NCBI GenBank assembly: GCA_012511925.1
Contig: JAAZFD010000091.1
Coordinates: forward strand, 1-11,276
Direction: 5' to 3'
DNA: 11,276 nt
Source: Clostridiales bacterium
GTDB lineage: Bacteria; Bacillota; Clostridia; Christensenellales; CAG-138
Every line of letters begins with the position of its first letter. The stretch's first letter is position 1. This document shows, piece after piece, positions 1-6,984 of the stretch. Made by a program: the position numbers and the translations under genes. The notes beneath the pieces were generated by a model that was not told the DNA's origin, searched no databases, and was given only the letters and a program-made list of their open reading frames with translations.

Positions 1-1999
1 GTGCGTGTATGTGCAAGTCATGCTTAGTGAAGTAATCGCTTTCGATACCTAACTCCGCAGCGTTTGCCCTTATGAAGGTTATTGCCGCATGAGCGCTTTC
101 ACGCATTACTTCGCCTAAGTTTCCTGTAACCTCGATTTTGCCTGTTCCTGCCATTCCCTGTGCTTCAATAGGCAGTGTTTCTCCACCGTATGCTGTCCAC
201 GCTAAGCCGTTTACAACACCGACCGAAGGACTTAATATTGCGCTATTGCGTTTGAACTTAGATGCACCAAGGTAATCAGGTACACGGTTCACAAGGGGCT
301 GGGACTTCATATCCTTGCCCTCTAAAATATCACAAGAAAGCTTTCTGCACAGAGAAGCTATTGTACGCTCTAATTCACGCACACCTGCTTCCATTGTGTA
401 ATCTCTTATTAGAGTTAATATGGTTTCTTCGTCAATTTCTATTCCGCAATCGCTAAGCCCATGCTTTTCAAGCTGTTTTGGAACCATGTGTCGCATAGCT
501 ATCTGCGTTTTTTCACACTCGAGGTAGCTTGGCACTTCAATGACCTCCATACGGTCAAGTAATGGTCTTGGGATTGTGTCGAGCGAATTTGCCGTTGTGA
601 TGAACATAACGTTTGACAAATCGTACGGCAATTCTAAGTAGTGGTCTCGGAAAGCCTTGTTTTGAGCAGGGTCTAATACCTCAAGCATTGCAGCAGAGGG
701 GTCGCCATGCATATTCTTTGTTAGCTTGTCGATTTCATCAAACAAGATAACAGGATTTATTGATTTTGCCTGCTTCATAGCATTTATAATACGACCGCAC
801 ATAGAGCCGATATAGGTTCTGCGATGTCCTCTGATTTCAGATTCGTCGTCAATACCGCCTATGCTCATGCGAACGAATTTACGCCCCACAGCTTCAGCAA
901 CAGCACTTGCGATAGATGTTTTACCTACTCCCGGGGGTCCTACAAGGCAAATGATTTGACCGCTAAGGTTGTTTGTTAGCTTTGCAATCGCCAAATGCTC
1001 GATAATGCGTTGCTTAACTTTTTCAAGACCAAAATGGTCTCTATCCAAAATCTCCCTTGCAACTGCAATATCTATATTGTCATCTGTGGCTTCTGTCCAT
1101 GGCAAGTCGAGCAGAAGTTCAACATAAGACATAGCGCCAGGCGCCTCGTGTGAGGAAGGCGGAAGATTCTCAAGCCTACTTATCTCGGTCTTTAGCTTTT
1201 CACGCACAGCTTCAGGAAATACTTTATTTTCCATTCGCTGCTTGAACTTTTCAATCTCCTTGTTTTGGGTTTCGCCCAATTCCTGACGGATTGCCTTAAT
1301 CTTTTCGTTTAAGTAATAGTCCTTTTGGTTTTTATCAAGGCTCTTTTTGGTTAATAGCTCTACATGATTGTCGAGCTTAGCAACCTCCAACTCAAAGGAT
1401 AGAAGCTCATAGACAGCGTTTAGCCTTTGAATAGGTTCGAACTTCTCTAAAACCCTTTGCTTATTTTCGGGTTTTTGAAGCGTTAATGCGCAAATAGCGT
1501 CCGCATAAGTCCCTAAATGTTCAATGTTATCGATTGCAGACAGCTGCTCTGCTAAAAAGCGTTTAGTTAGCGAGCTGTACTCAAAAAACAGGCTTGACAT
1601 TCTGCGGCGCAAGGTTTCATAAAGCGTGTCTTCACAATCGGGTTCTGAATATGAAATTCCGCTTGCAGCTATGTATTCGCCACCAAATTCAAACTCAGCG
1701 ATTTCAATCCTCTCTAAAGCATCAACAAACAAGCGAGCCGCTGGTGCATTAGGACCCTTTGCCATCTGTGTTATCTTACACAATGTACCCACTGAGTATA
1801 GGTCTTGCGCTGAAATATCCGTTTTATGAGCCTCTTTTTGGCAAACCAAAACTACATTCCCATTAAAGTTAAGAATTGAGTTTTTGGCAGCAGATATACT
1901 CATCTCGCGCCCAATATCAAAGCCTACATGTTCATTAGGCATCAGAACTACGCCACGCATAGCGATAACAGGCATCTGTATGTATTCTTGTGTTTGCAT
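1..1999 (-). CDS. lon: ATP-dependent protease Lon, partial (C-terminus beyond the left edge)
   Basis: Lon is a cytoplasmic AAA+ serine protease that unfolds and degrades damaged and some regulatory proteins. The 666 residues in the window read without interruption from ATG 1999. Residues ~8-200 are the LonN substrate-binding domain, opening with the usual P-V-I-A-M-R-G-V-V-L-M-P. A charged, probably coiled-coil linker spans ~200-260. The AAA+ module has Walker A GPPGVGKTS at 354-362, Walker B ILFDEIDK at 418-425, sensor-1 N471 and an arginine at R483. The protease domain starts near 600 (GLAWTAYGGE). The window stops at D-L-H-I-H-A, just before the expected PKDGPSAG motif, so the catalytic Ser and Lys cannot be checked. 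An AAAGAGGG ribosome-binding site lies 5 nt upstream of the ATG. The gene has its own promoter (2078-2106). Motif spacing closely matches bacterial LonA and I see no anomaly. Confidence 0.97.
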   Translation of the reverse strand, partial: MQTQEYIQMPVIAMRGVVLMPNEHVGFDIGREMSISAAKNSILNFNGNVVLVCQKEAHKTDISAQDLYSVGTLCKITQMAKGPNAPAARLFVDALERIEIAEFEFGGEYIAASGISYSEPDCEDTLYETLRRRMSSLFFEYSSLTKRFLAEQLSAIDNIEHLGTYADAICALTLQKPENKQRVLEKFEPIQRLNAVYELLSFELEVAKLDNHVELLTKKSLDKNQKDYYLNEKIKAIRQELGETQNKEIEKFKQRMENKVFPEAVREKLKTEISRLENLPPSSHEAPGAMSYVELLLDLPWTEATDDNIDIAVAREILDRDHFGLEKVKQRIIEHLAIAKLTNNLSGQIICLVGPPGVGKTSIASAVAEAVGRKFVRMSIGGIDDESEIRGHRRTYIGSMCGRIINAMKQAKSINPVILFDEIDKLTKNMHGDPSAAMLEVLDPAQNKAFRDHYLELPYDLSNVMFITTANSLDTIPRPLLDRMEVIEVPSYLECEKTQIAMRHMVPKQLEKHGLSDCGIEIDEETILTLIRDYTMEAGVRELERTIASLCRKLSCDILEGKDMKSQPLVNRVPDYLGASKFKRNSAILSPSVGVVNGLAWTAYGGETLPIEAQGMAGTGKIEVTGNLGEVMRESAHAAITFIRANAAELGIESDYFTKHDLHIHA

Positions 2000-2051
2000 A
2001 TTATCCCTCTTTCCTGTTTTCTCTGAAAATTTACAAAAATTATTCAGTATG

Positions 2052-2078
2052 TTACACTAATTTAGTGTTCAAGTGTAA
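2052..2078. promoter_or_regulatory. Operator-like nested inverted repeats at the lon transcription start
   Basis: Two overlapping dyads sit just downstream of the lon -10. ACACTAA-T-TTAGTGT (2054-2068) is a perfect 7+1+7 palindrome. TTACACT-N13-AGTGTAA (2052-2058 with 2072-2078) is a second perfect 7-bp inverted repeat. They cover roughly the end of the -10 to +20, a classic repressor position. The sequence is not CIRCE (TTAGCACTC-N9-GAGTGCTAA) and not the CtsR heptad repeat. The regulator is unknown. Confidence 0.5.
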
Positions 2079-2106
2079 TTATACATACCATCAAAACTGT
2101 ATTCAA
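2078..2106 (-). promoter_or_regulatory. Predicted housekeeping-sigma promoter of lon
   Basis: On the minus strand the sequence reads TTGAAT, 17 nt, TATAAT (-35 at 2106-2101, -10 at 2083-2078). The -10 is perfect and the -35 has 4 of 6 consensus bases at ideal spacing. Transcription should start near 2071, giving a leader of about 72 nt before the lon ATG. It lies downstream of the small membrane gene, so lon need not depend on read-through from the thiolase. Confidence 0.75.
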
Positions 2107-2150
2107 CATGTTTCGTATGGTATCTTTGGGTTTTAATGTTTTAATAATGA

Positions 2151-2187
2151 GCAATTCTTATTAAACTAAACCATGGTTTTGAATTGC
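2151..2187. repeat. Inverted repeat at the 3' end of the small membrane gene
   Basis: GCAATTC (2151-2157) pairs with GAATTGC (2181-2187). The intervening 23 nt contain a perfect 12-bp palindrome, AAACCATGGTTT (2168-2179). The element overlaps the last codons and stop of the leftward gene. It could be a weak 3' stem-loop, but no clear T-run follows on the minus strand, so I do not call it a terminator. Confidence 0.3.
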
Positions 2188-2487
2188 TAATAAGAGCAGT
2201 ACAATATGATATAAGACAAGTACAGCATAAATTGCAAGTAAAATCTTCGAAGCAAACTCAGCGGCTTTGTATTTTCGAAACAGGTATATCAAAATGAGAA
2301 AAAATCCAACCCCGAACAGCTTAAAAATAATAAGAAGTGCAGGGTTGTCATTCCACAGCTTTAGTGCGTACTCATTCGCCTCAATTTGAATACCAAAACG
2401 CATGGCAAAATACATGGTGTATATAACATCAATTATATTTAGTGCATAAATTATCAGCAAACGCTCGCCAAGCCTATCTTTTTTCAT
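2161..2487 (-). CDS. Small three-helix membrane protein, DUF5658-like
   Basis: A 108-residue protein of unknown function. Hydrophobic segments at about 9-30, 49-68 and 80-104 predict three membrane helices, with a short charged N-terminus (MKKDRLGER). The layout, L-N-I-I-D-V in helix 1, an E-A-N motif in the connector and F-K-L-F-G-V opening helix 2, resembles DUF5658 proteins, which have 'LN..D...T' and 'EANP' signatures; this is from memory. It lies 35 nt downstream of the thiolase on the same strand, with a terminator hairpin in between. No Shine-Dalgarno sequence precedes the ATG; the only bases between the T-run and the ATG are GATAGT. Expression is therefore probably low, by read-through. 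An in-frame TTG at codon 10 is a possible alternative start. No substrate or partner can be inferred. Confidence 0.7.
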   Translation of the reverse strand: MKKDRLGERLLIIYALNIIDVIYTMYFAMRFGIQIEANEYALKLWNDNPALLIIFKLFGVGFFLILIYLFRKYKAAEFASKILLAIYAVLVLYHIVLLLLAIQNHGLV

Positions 2488-2493
2488 ACTATC

Positions 2494-2514
2494 AAAAAGG
2501 GCTTATACAAGCCC
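2494..2514 (-). terminator. Intrinsic terminator after the thiolase gene
   Basis: On the minus strand the sequence is GGGCTT, GTAT, AAGCCC, then TTTTT: a perfect 6-bp GC-containing stem with a 4-nt loop and a U-tract. It begins 8 nt after the thiolase stop codon and ends 6 nt before the ATG of the next gene, so it acts as a terminator or attenuator between the two. Confidence 0.75.
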
Positions 2515-2522
2515 AACAACTC

Positions 2523-3710
2523 TTACAGCCTTTCAACTATTGTTGAAACACCCATGCCTCCGCCTACACATAGGGTAGCTAAGCCTGTTTTCTTACCGCT
2601 TCGAATCAATTCGTGCAGCAAGGTTACGAGTATGCGACAACCAGATGCTCCGATTGGATGCCCTAAAGCTATTGCTCCCCCATTTACATTGATTTTTTCA
2701 GGGTTAAACCCCAACTCCTTTGCTACAGCAAGCGATTGAGCCGCAAAGGCTTCGTTTGCTTCGATTAGGTCGAGGTCGTCAACTGTCATTCCTGCTTTAT
2801 TAAGTGCCTTTTTGGTGCTTGCAATAGGTCCTATTCCCATGATTTTTGGGTCAACACCAGCGGAAGCATACGAAACAATTTTTGCCATGGGTGTAACACC
2901 TAACTCCTTAGCTTTTTCTGCACTCATTACTACTATTGCAGCAGCACCGTCATTTATGCCTGATGAACTTCCTGCGGTTACTGTTCCATCTGTCTTGAAT
3001 GCGGGGCGTAGTTTCATCATGTTGTTGATTGATGCACCTGCACGTGGGTACTCGTCTTTGTTGAACTCAATAATCTCTCTTTTTACCTTAACGAGCACAG
3101 GAACTATTTCGTCATCGAACTTGCCCTCATTTTGTGCCTTTTCGCATTTCAACTGACTCGACACTGCAAACTCGTCTTGCTCTTCACGATTTATTCCAAA
3201 TTGCTCTGCAATGTTTTCAGCTGTCATGCCCATATGATAATTGTTAAATGACTCCCATAAACCATCATGGACCATGGTATCAACGATTGAAGCCATAGGC
3301 ATACTCATACGGTAGCCATATCTCGCTTGGGGAATCAAGTATGGGGCTGCACTCATGTTTTCCATACCCCCAGCCACAACAATATCAGCATCGCCAGACT
3401 GAATCATGGCGGCAGCTAAATTTACAGCCTTCAAGCCAGAGCCACAAACATTGTTTAGAGTCATAGCAGGAACGGAATCAGGAATCCCAGCCTTGATGGA
3501 TGATTGGCGAGCAACATTCTGCCCCAAGCCTGCCTGCAATACGCAACCCATAATAACCTCGTCAACTGCTTCGGGGGAAACCTTTGCACGTTTCAAAGCC
3601 TCTTTTATAACGATTGAACCGAGTTCTGATACATGGGTATCCTTCAACATTCCGCCAAATGAACCTATCGCAGTTCTTACTGCGCCCACAAGTACAACTT
3701 CCTTTATCAT
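2523..3710 (-). CDS. thlA: Acetyl-CoA C-acetyltransferase (thiolase II)
   Basis: This enzyme condenses two acetyl-CoA to acetoacetyl-CoA and runs reversibly; in clostridia it is the entry step to butyrate and related C4 products. At 395 residues it has the normal family length. The three catalytic residues are present: nucleophile C89 in NNVCGSG, H351 in [10 protein letters not shown], and acid/base C381 in CVGGGMG. N318-E-A-F in the I-E-A-N-E-A-F loop and SGINDGAAA at ~250-258 are also typical. GGAGG lies 4 nt upstream of the ATG. It has its own promoter in the divergent region and is closed by a terminator. No other butyrate-pathway genes (crotonase, hbd, bcd-etf) are adjacent, so the pathway role is inferred from the family. 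Degradative thiolase I (FadA) is less likely because of the close match to biosynthetic clostridial sequences. The symbol thlA (or atoB) is by family resemblance. Confidence 0.93.
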   Translation of the reverse strand: MIKEVVLVGAVRTAIGSFGGMLKDTHVSELGSIVIKEALKRAKVSPEAVDEVIMGCVLQAGLGQNVARQSSIKAGIPDSVPAMTLNNVCGSGLKAVNLAAAMIQSGDADIVVAGGMENMSAAPYLIPQARYGYRMSMPMASIVDTMVHDGLWESFNNYHMGMTAENIAEQFGINREEQDEFAVSSQLKCEKAQNEGKFDDEIVPVLVKVKREIIEFNKDEYPRAGASINNMMKLRPAFKTDGTVTAGSSSGINDGAAAIVVMSAEKAKELGVTPMAKIVSYASAGVDPKIMGIGPIASTKKALNKAGMTVDDLDLIEANEAFAAQSLAVAKELGFNPEKINVNGGAIALGHPIGASGCRILVTLLHELIRSGKKTGLATLCVGGGMGVSTIVERL

Positions 3711-3774
3711 ACTGCCTCCAAATATATTTACTAACTTGCTGGTTTTAAAAATCGAGCAAATATTTAATTATGCT

Positions 3775-3803
3775 ATTTTAACATGTTTTATGTTATTTTG
3801 CAA
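3775..3803 (-). promoter_or_regulatory. Predicted promoter of the thiolase gene
   Basis: On the minus strand: TTGCAA (3803-3798), 17 nt, TAAAAT (3780-3775). Predicted start near 3768, leader about 58 nt. The spacer holds the 8-bp palindrome AACATGTT (3780-3787), and a small TTATT-TTGC-AATAA dyad (3793-3806) covers the -35. No Rex-type (TTGTTAA-N4-TTAACAA) site is visible. Confidence 0.55.
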
Positions 3804-3827
3804 TAAGAACATCTATAATTTTGGCAA

Positions 3828-3845
3828 AATGAATATTTATGCACG
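3828..3845. promoter_or_regulatory. Candidate ARG box (ArgR/AhrC operator)
   Basis: The core TGAAT-ATTT-ATGCA (3830-3843) differs at one position from the E. coli-type ARG box core TGAAT-WWWW-ATTCA. That position is G, which the B. subtilis consensus (T or G there) allows. It lies 15 bp upstream of the nadK -35. A much weaker TGAA-containing half site overlaps the -35 (3862-3875). Since argR is the second gene of this operon, autoregulation is the simple reading. Confidence 0.5.
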
Positions 3846-3860
3846 TTTTACAGTTTTAGC

Positions 3861-3889
3861 TTGAAATAAATTTACTTTACTATTATAAT
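3861..3889 (+). promoter_or_regulatory. Promoter of the nadK-argR-recN operon, positioned for a leaderless mRNA
   Basis: TTGAAA (3861-3866), 17 nt, TATAAT (3884-3889): five of six -35 bases, a perfect -10 and ideal spacing. Counting 7 nt beyond the -10 puts the start at 3896, which is the A of the nadK ATG. A weaker TATAAT at 3814-3819 has a poor -35 (TGTTAT) and might give a longer transcript. Confidence 0.75.
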
Positions 3890-3895
3890 AATTTT

Positions 3896-4720
3896 ATGTA
3901 TGCACCAAAAAACAATAAAATAGGACTAATTTGCAAGCCCTCTAAGGGCGGAGCTTCACTTGGGTTAGAGAAAATTTCAATGGTGCTTTCTAAGCATAAT
4001 ATCGGCTTGGCAAGCTCACCCAAATATATCAGCAACCCCCTAGTAGTTTTTGCGGATATCGAAAAAAGCGACATTGATTTTGTTGTTGCGGTCGGCGGAG
4101 ATGGCACAATGCTTATGGCATCGAAATACTCAAGCAACAAAGGCGTTCCCCTACTCGGAATAAACATGGGCAGAATAGGCTTTTTGAGTGAAATAGAGAT
4201 AGACAATTTCGAGACTGCACTAATTAAAATGTATTCTGGCGATTATGTGCTAAACAAGCGAATGATGCTTAACAGCGTCGATTCAGGAAAAAGTTTCAAC
4301 AGCCTTAACGATTTTACAGTTTATAAGTCGTCTTTTACAGAGATACTGGACTTAGGAATCGAAATCGATGGCATATATGCTGGAAGGGTATTCTGCGACG
4401 GGCTTGTTGTTAGCAGCCCTACCGGCTCTACTGCATACTCAATTTCGGCAGGCGGACCCGTTATAGCACCCGGATTAGATGTGATTATTATTACCCCCAT
4501 TTGCCCGCATTCTTTGGCATTTCGTCCTATAGTTGCGAGTGCTGATGCCATAATTAACCTTACTGTATATAGCGGTGGCAGCTTCGCTGCTGACGGTACT
4601 TTTATTCGTGAACTCAAAGAAAACGAAATGATTTCAGTAAAAAAATCTGAATACACTTGCGACTTTATTGAGTTGAGCAAGAAGAATATTTATTCACTTA
4701 TAAGAGATAAGCTTACATAA
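3896..4720 (+). CDS. nadK: NAD kinase
   Basis: This cytoplasmic enzyme phosphorylates NAD to NADP using ATP or polyphosphate and is the cell's main source of NADP. The 274 residues match the usual length of 260-290. The family motifs are in order: N-terminal KIGLICKPSK (8-17), GGDGT with the catalytic Asp (67-71), GINMGRIGFLSE (88-99), the L-N-D motif (137-139) and the glycine-rich nucleotide loop SSPTGSTAYSISAGGP (173-188). HSLAFRPIV (205-213) follows. ATG 3896 is the only usable start: a TAG in the same frame lies at 3857-3859 and no ATG, GTG or TTG occurs between. No Shine-Dalgarno sequence precedes it and the promoter -10 ends 7 nt upstream, so translation is probably leaderless. It is the first gene of the operon, 22 nt before argR. 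Nothing is missing from the active site. Confidence 0.95.
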   Translation: MYAPKNNKIGLICKPSKGGASLGLEKISMVLSKHNIGLASSPKYISNPLVVFADIEKSDIDFVVAVGGDGTMLMASKYSSNKGVPLLGINMGRIGFLSEIEIDNFETALIKMYSGDYVLNKRMMLNSVDSGKSFNSLNDFTVYKSSFTEILDLGIEIDGIYAGRVFCDGLVVSSPTGSTAYSISAGGPVIAPGLDVIIITPICPHSLAFRPIVASADAIINLTVYSGGSFAADGTFIRELKENEMISVKKSEYTCDFIELSKKNIYSLIRDKLT

Positions 4721-4742
4721 GAAAAGAGGTATTGAGGTAATA

Positions 4743-5213
4743 ATGAGGAACGCAAGACAACAAAAGATAGTTGAGATTATTGAATCCGTAAATATTGAAA
4801 CACAAAGCGATTTAGCTGCGCATTTGCAGAGCTGCGGCTTTAATGTTACTCAAACCACTGTTTCACGCGATATTAAGGCATTAAAGCTTGTGAAGGTTCT
4901 TTCGGAGAACGGAGTTTCATATAGATATGCGATTACAGATGCTAAACAAAACAGTAGAAATTCCACATACAAATCCCTCTATTCAAGCTCGGTTACATCT
5001 GTCGAGGTTGCAGGAAACCTCGTTGTAATTAAAACTATACCAGGTGCAGCCGTTTTGATTGCAAAAGCGATTGATACGCTTAAGTATATAAAAATTTTGG
5101 GCAGTGTTGCAGGCTATGACACTTTATTTTTGGCTTTAAGCGATGTAAACCAAAGCAGCTTTGTTAAGGAACAGCTTGATGAGTTAATCGCAAATAATGG
5201 TGATATGAGGTAA
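4743..5213 (+). CDS. argR: Arginine repressor ArgR/AhrC
   Basis: A hexameric, arginine-responsive DNA-binding protein that represses arginine biosynthesis and, in bacilli, activates its breakdown. The 156 residues match the family. The N-terminal winged helix carries QTTVSRDIKALKLVKV (37-52), with the DNA-contacting S-R of the recognition helix at 41-42. The C-terminal oligomerisation and effector domain begins near 82, with IPGAA at 99-103. The arginine-binding motif, normally GT(I/V)AGDDT, reads GSVAGYDT at 120-127. The first of the two conserved aspartates is therefore Tyr125 and only D126 remains, so arginine binding may be changed. A GAGGT ribosome-binding site lies 5 nt before the ATG. 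No arg genes are in the window, but an ARG box precedes the operon. It is in the common Firmicute arrangement directly upstream of recN. Confidence 0.92.
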   Translation: MRNARQQKIVEIIESVNIETQSDLAAHLQSCGFNVTQTTVSRDIKALKLVKVLSENGVSYRYAITDAKQNSRNSTYKSLYSSSVTSVEVAGNLVVIKTIPGAAVLIAKAIDTLKYIKILGSVAGYDTLFLALSDVNQSSFVKEQLDELIANNGDMR

Positions 5214-5215
5214 TT

Positions 5216-6910
5216 ATGCTTACAAGGCTAACAATTAGAAATATTGCTTTGATTGACGAAATAAAAATCGATTTCCGAAAGGGACTATATATTATTACAG
5301 GTGAAACGGGAGCCGGAAAGTCTATTTTAATTGATTCCATAAGCCTTGCGCTTGGCGAGCGAGCCAGTATTGAGCTTATAAAACATGGTGAATCAAAAGC
5401 TATTGTTGAAGCTACCTTTGACATTTCCTCAAACGCTTCGGTTAAAGAAATATTAGGGCATGAGGAAATCGACTATGACGATGATACGATTACTGTTTCA
5501 AGAGAGATAAGCATTCCGCAAGGCAACCAAGGCTCAATCAAAAGCGTATGCAGAATAAATGGCTTGATGACAAACATTTCTGTGCTTAAATCAATTACCG
5601 AGCACATTGTCGATTTGCATGGTCAGCACGAGCACCAAGCGTTGCTTAATTCAAAGCGTCATATCGGTTATTTGGATTCATTTGCCGCAAAGGACTTGTT
5701 AGACATAAAGGCAGATACAAAAAACGCCTTTGAAAACTACAAAAAAAATAAGCAAGAATTACTAAGCGGTTTTATTTCCGAGCAGGAGAGAGAGCGCAGA
5801 ATAGATATGCTCACCTATCAAATAAATGAGATTGACTCTTTGAAACTCGAAGTTGGCGAAGAAGAAAAGTTAGTAGCCGAGCGTGAGATTCTTGCAAATG
5901 GCGAGCATGTTTTAAGACAGCTAAATACAACTTCAGAGTTGCTTACAGATTCTGAAAACGGAGCGCTTTATGCAATTAAAGAGGCTTGCCGTGCACTGTC
6001 TGAAATATCTAAGTATTCTGATGAGTACAATGCGCTTTTTGAGAACTTGAATGAGGTATATTACTCTTTGGAAGCATCAACATATTCTGTGCGTGATTTT
6101 GTTGATTCTTTTTCATTTGATTTAGAGCGTCTGGAAGAAATTGAAGCGAGATTACATTCGATAGGTCAACTAAAGCGCAAATACGGTAATAGCATACCTG
6201 CTGTGCTTGGCTTTTTAAACAAGGCACAGATAGAGCTTGAAAATTTAGTATCCGGTGAAGCAAGGCGAATCAAACTAAACCAAATGCTTGAGGAATACAG
6301 AGAGCAATATTTTGTTGCCGCAAATAAACTTTCTGAAATCAGAAAAAAATCTGCTGAAGTTTTTAGTATCAGCGTTATGAAAGAGTTAGCCGAACTGGGT
6401 TTAGAAAAAGCAAAGTTTTCGGTAAGGTTCGACAACTTAGACGACGACGAACCACATCCTAACGGAATCGATGAAATCGAATTTATGCTTTCGACCAACC
6501 CGGGAGAGCCGGAAAAGCCACTTTCTAAGGTTGCCTCAGGCGGCGAGGTTTCTCGTATTATGCTTGCGCTAAAGTCGGTTCTTGCTAATTGCGAGGACAT
6601 CTCCTTGATGATATTTGACGAAATAGATACAGGCATAAGTGGAAACACAGCAATGGTAGTTGGCGAAAAAATGCACTCTATTTCCAAAAACAAGCAGATT
6701 ATTGCTATCACTCACCTACCCCAAATTGCCGCATTTTCCGACTATCATTACTCGGTTACTAAACTTCAAACCGCTTCTTCTACAAGCAGTATGATTCGCC
6801 TATTAAGCGAAGAGGAGCATTGCAAGGAGATAGCAAGAATATTAGGTGGAGCAGCAGAAACCTCATTTATTCATGCCGCATCTATGATAAAAGATGCAAA
6901 AACAAAATAA
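5216..6910 (+). CDS. recN: DNA repair protein RecN
   Basis: An SMC-like ATPase acting early in recombinational repair of double-strand breaks, where it gathers broken ends at repair foci. The 564 residues match the family (~550-575). The N-terminal half-ATPase has L-T-I-R-N-I-A-L-I-D (5-14), Walker A GETGAGKS (29-36) and Q-loop DLHGQHEHQ (133-141). A charged coiled-coil arm occupies ~165-385. The C-terminal half carries signature KVASGGEVSR (438-447), Walker B LMIFDEID (464-471) and THLPQIA (499-505). The ATG lies 2 nt after the argR stop, and its TGAGGT ribosome-binding site is inside the last argR codons, so translational coupling is likely. It is the last gene of the operon and is followed by a hairpin terminator. 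No LexA box is visible directly upstream. Confidence 0.96.
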   Translation: MLTRLTIRNIALIDEIKIDFRKGLYIITGETGAGKSILIDSISLALGERASIELIKHGESKAIVEATFDISSNASVKEILGHEEIDYDDDTITVSREISIPQGNQGSIKSVCRINGLMTNISVLKSITEHIVDLHGQHEHQALLNSKRHIGYLDSFAAKDLLDIKADTKNAFENYKKNKQELLSGFISEQERERRIDMLTYQINEIDSLKLEVGEEEKLVAEREILANGEHVLRQLNTTSELLTDSENGALYAIKEACRALSEISKYSDEYNALFENLNEVYYSLEASTYSVRDFVDSFSFDLERLEEIEARLHSIGQLKRKYGNSIPAVLGFLNKAQIELENLVSGEARRIKLNQMLEEYREQYFVAANKLSEIRKKSAEVFSISVMKELAELGLEKAKFSVRFDNLDDDEPHPNGIDEIEFMLSTNPGEPEKPLSKVASGGEVSRIMLALKSVLANCEDISLMIFDEIDTGISGNTAMVVGEKMHSISKNKQIIAITHLPQIAAFSDYHYSVTKLQTASSTSSMIRLLSEEEHCKEIARILGGAAETSFIHAASMIKDAKTK

Positions 6911-6953
6911 AGTCAAATTCTGACATTAAATTATATTTTTATCATTAGCTAAC

Positions 6954-6984
6954 GAATATAAAAGCATGTACTATGGTTATAATA
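6954..6984 (+). promoter_or_regulatory. Candidate forespore (sigma-F/sigma-G class) promoter of spoIVB
   Basis: GAATA (6954-6958), 16 nt, GGTTATAATA (6975-6984). This fits, from memory, the -35 G(C/A)ATA and -10 GGnnAnAnTA pattern of forespore promoters, the class that drives spoIVB in B. subtilis. The housekeeping alternative, TATAAT at 6978, has no acceptable -35. Transcription would begin near 6991, inside the right arm of the recN terminator hairpin. Confidence 0.4.

Noticed and set aside
2052..2078. CIRCE (HrcA) or CtsR site at lon
   Set aside because: The arms are ACACTAA/TTAGTGT with a 1-nt centre, not TTAGCACTC-N9-GAGTGCTAA and not a repeated GGTCAAA heptad.
3770..3812. Rex (NADH-sensing) operator at the thiolase promoter
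   Set aside because: Only the short AACATGTT palindrome and a small hairpin are present; no TTGTTAA-N4-TTAACAA-like sequence could be aligned.
3406..3864. 152-codon rightward open frame across the thiolase and the divergent promoter region
   Set aside because: It is antisense to the conserved thiolase, its product is low-complexity with no family features, and it has no ribosome-binding site. It is a shadow frame.
3883..4206. 107-codon leftward open frame opposite nadK
   Set aside because: It lies antisense to the GGDGT-containing part of nadK, and its composition is the mirror of the real gene.
6166..6711. 181-codon leftward open frame opposite recN
   Set aside because: It is antisense to the RecN ATPase motifs; the Ser/Ile-rich product is typical of reverse-frame translation of low-GC genes.
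6953..6966. Second ARG box before spoIVB (CGAAT-ATAA-AAGCA)
   Set aside because: At least two core mismatches and no logical link to arginine control; it is better explained as part of the promoter/terminator overlap.
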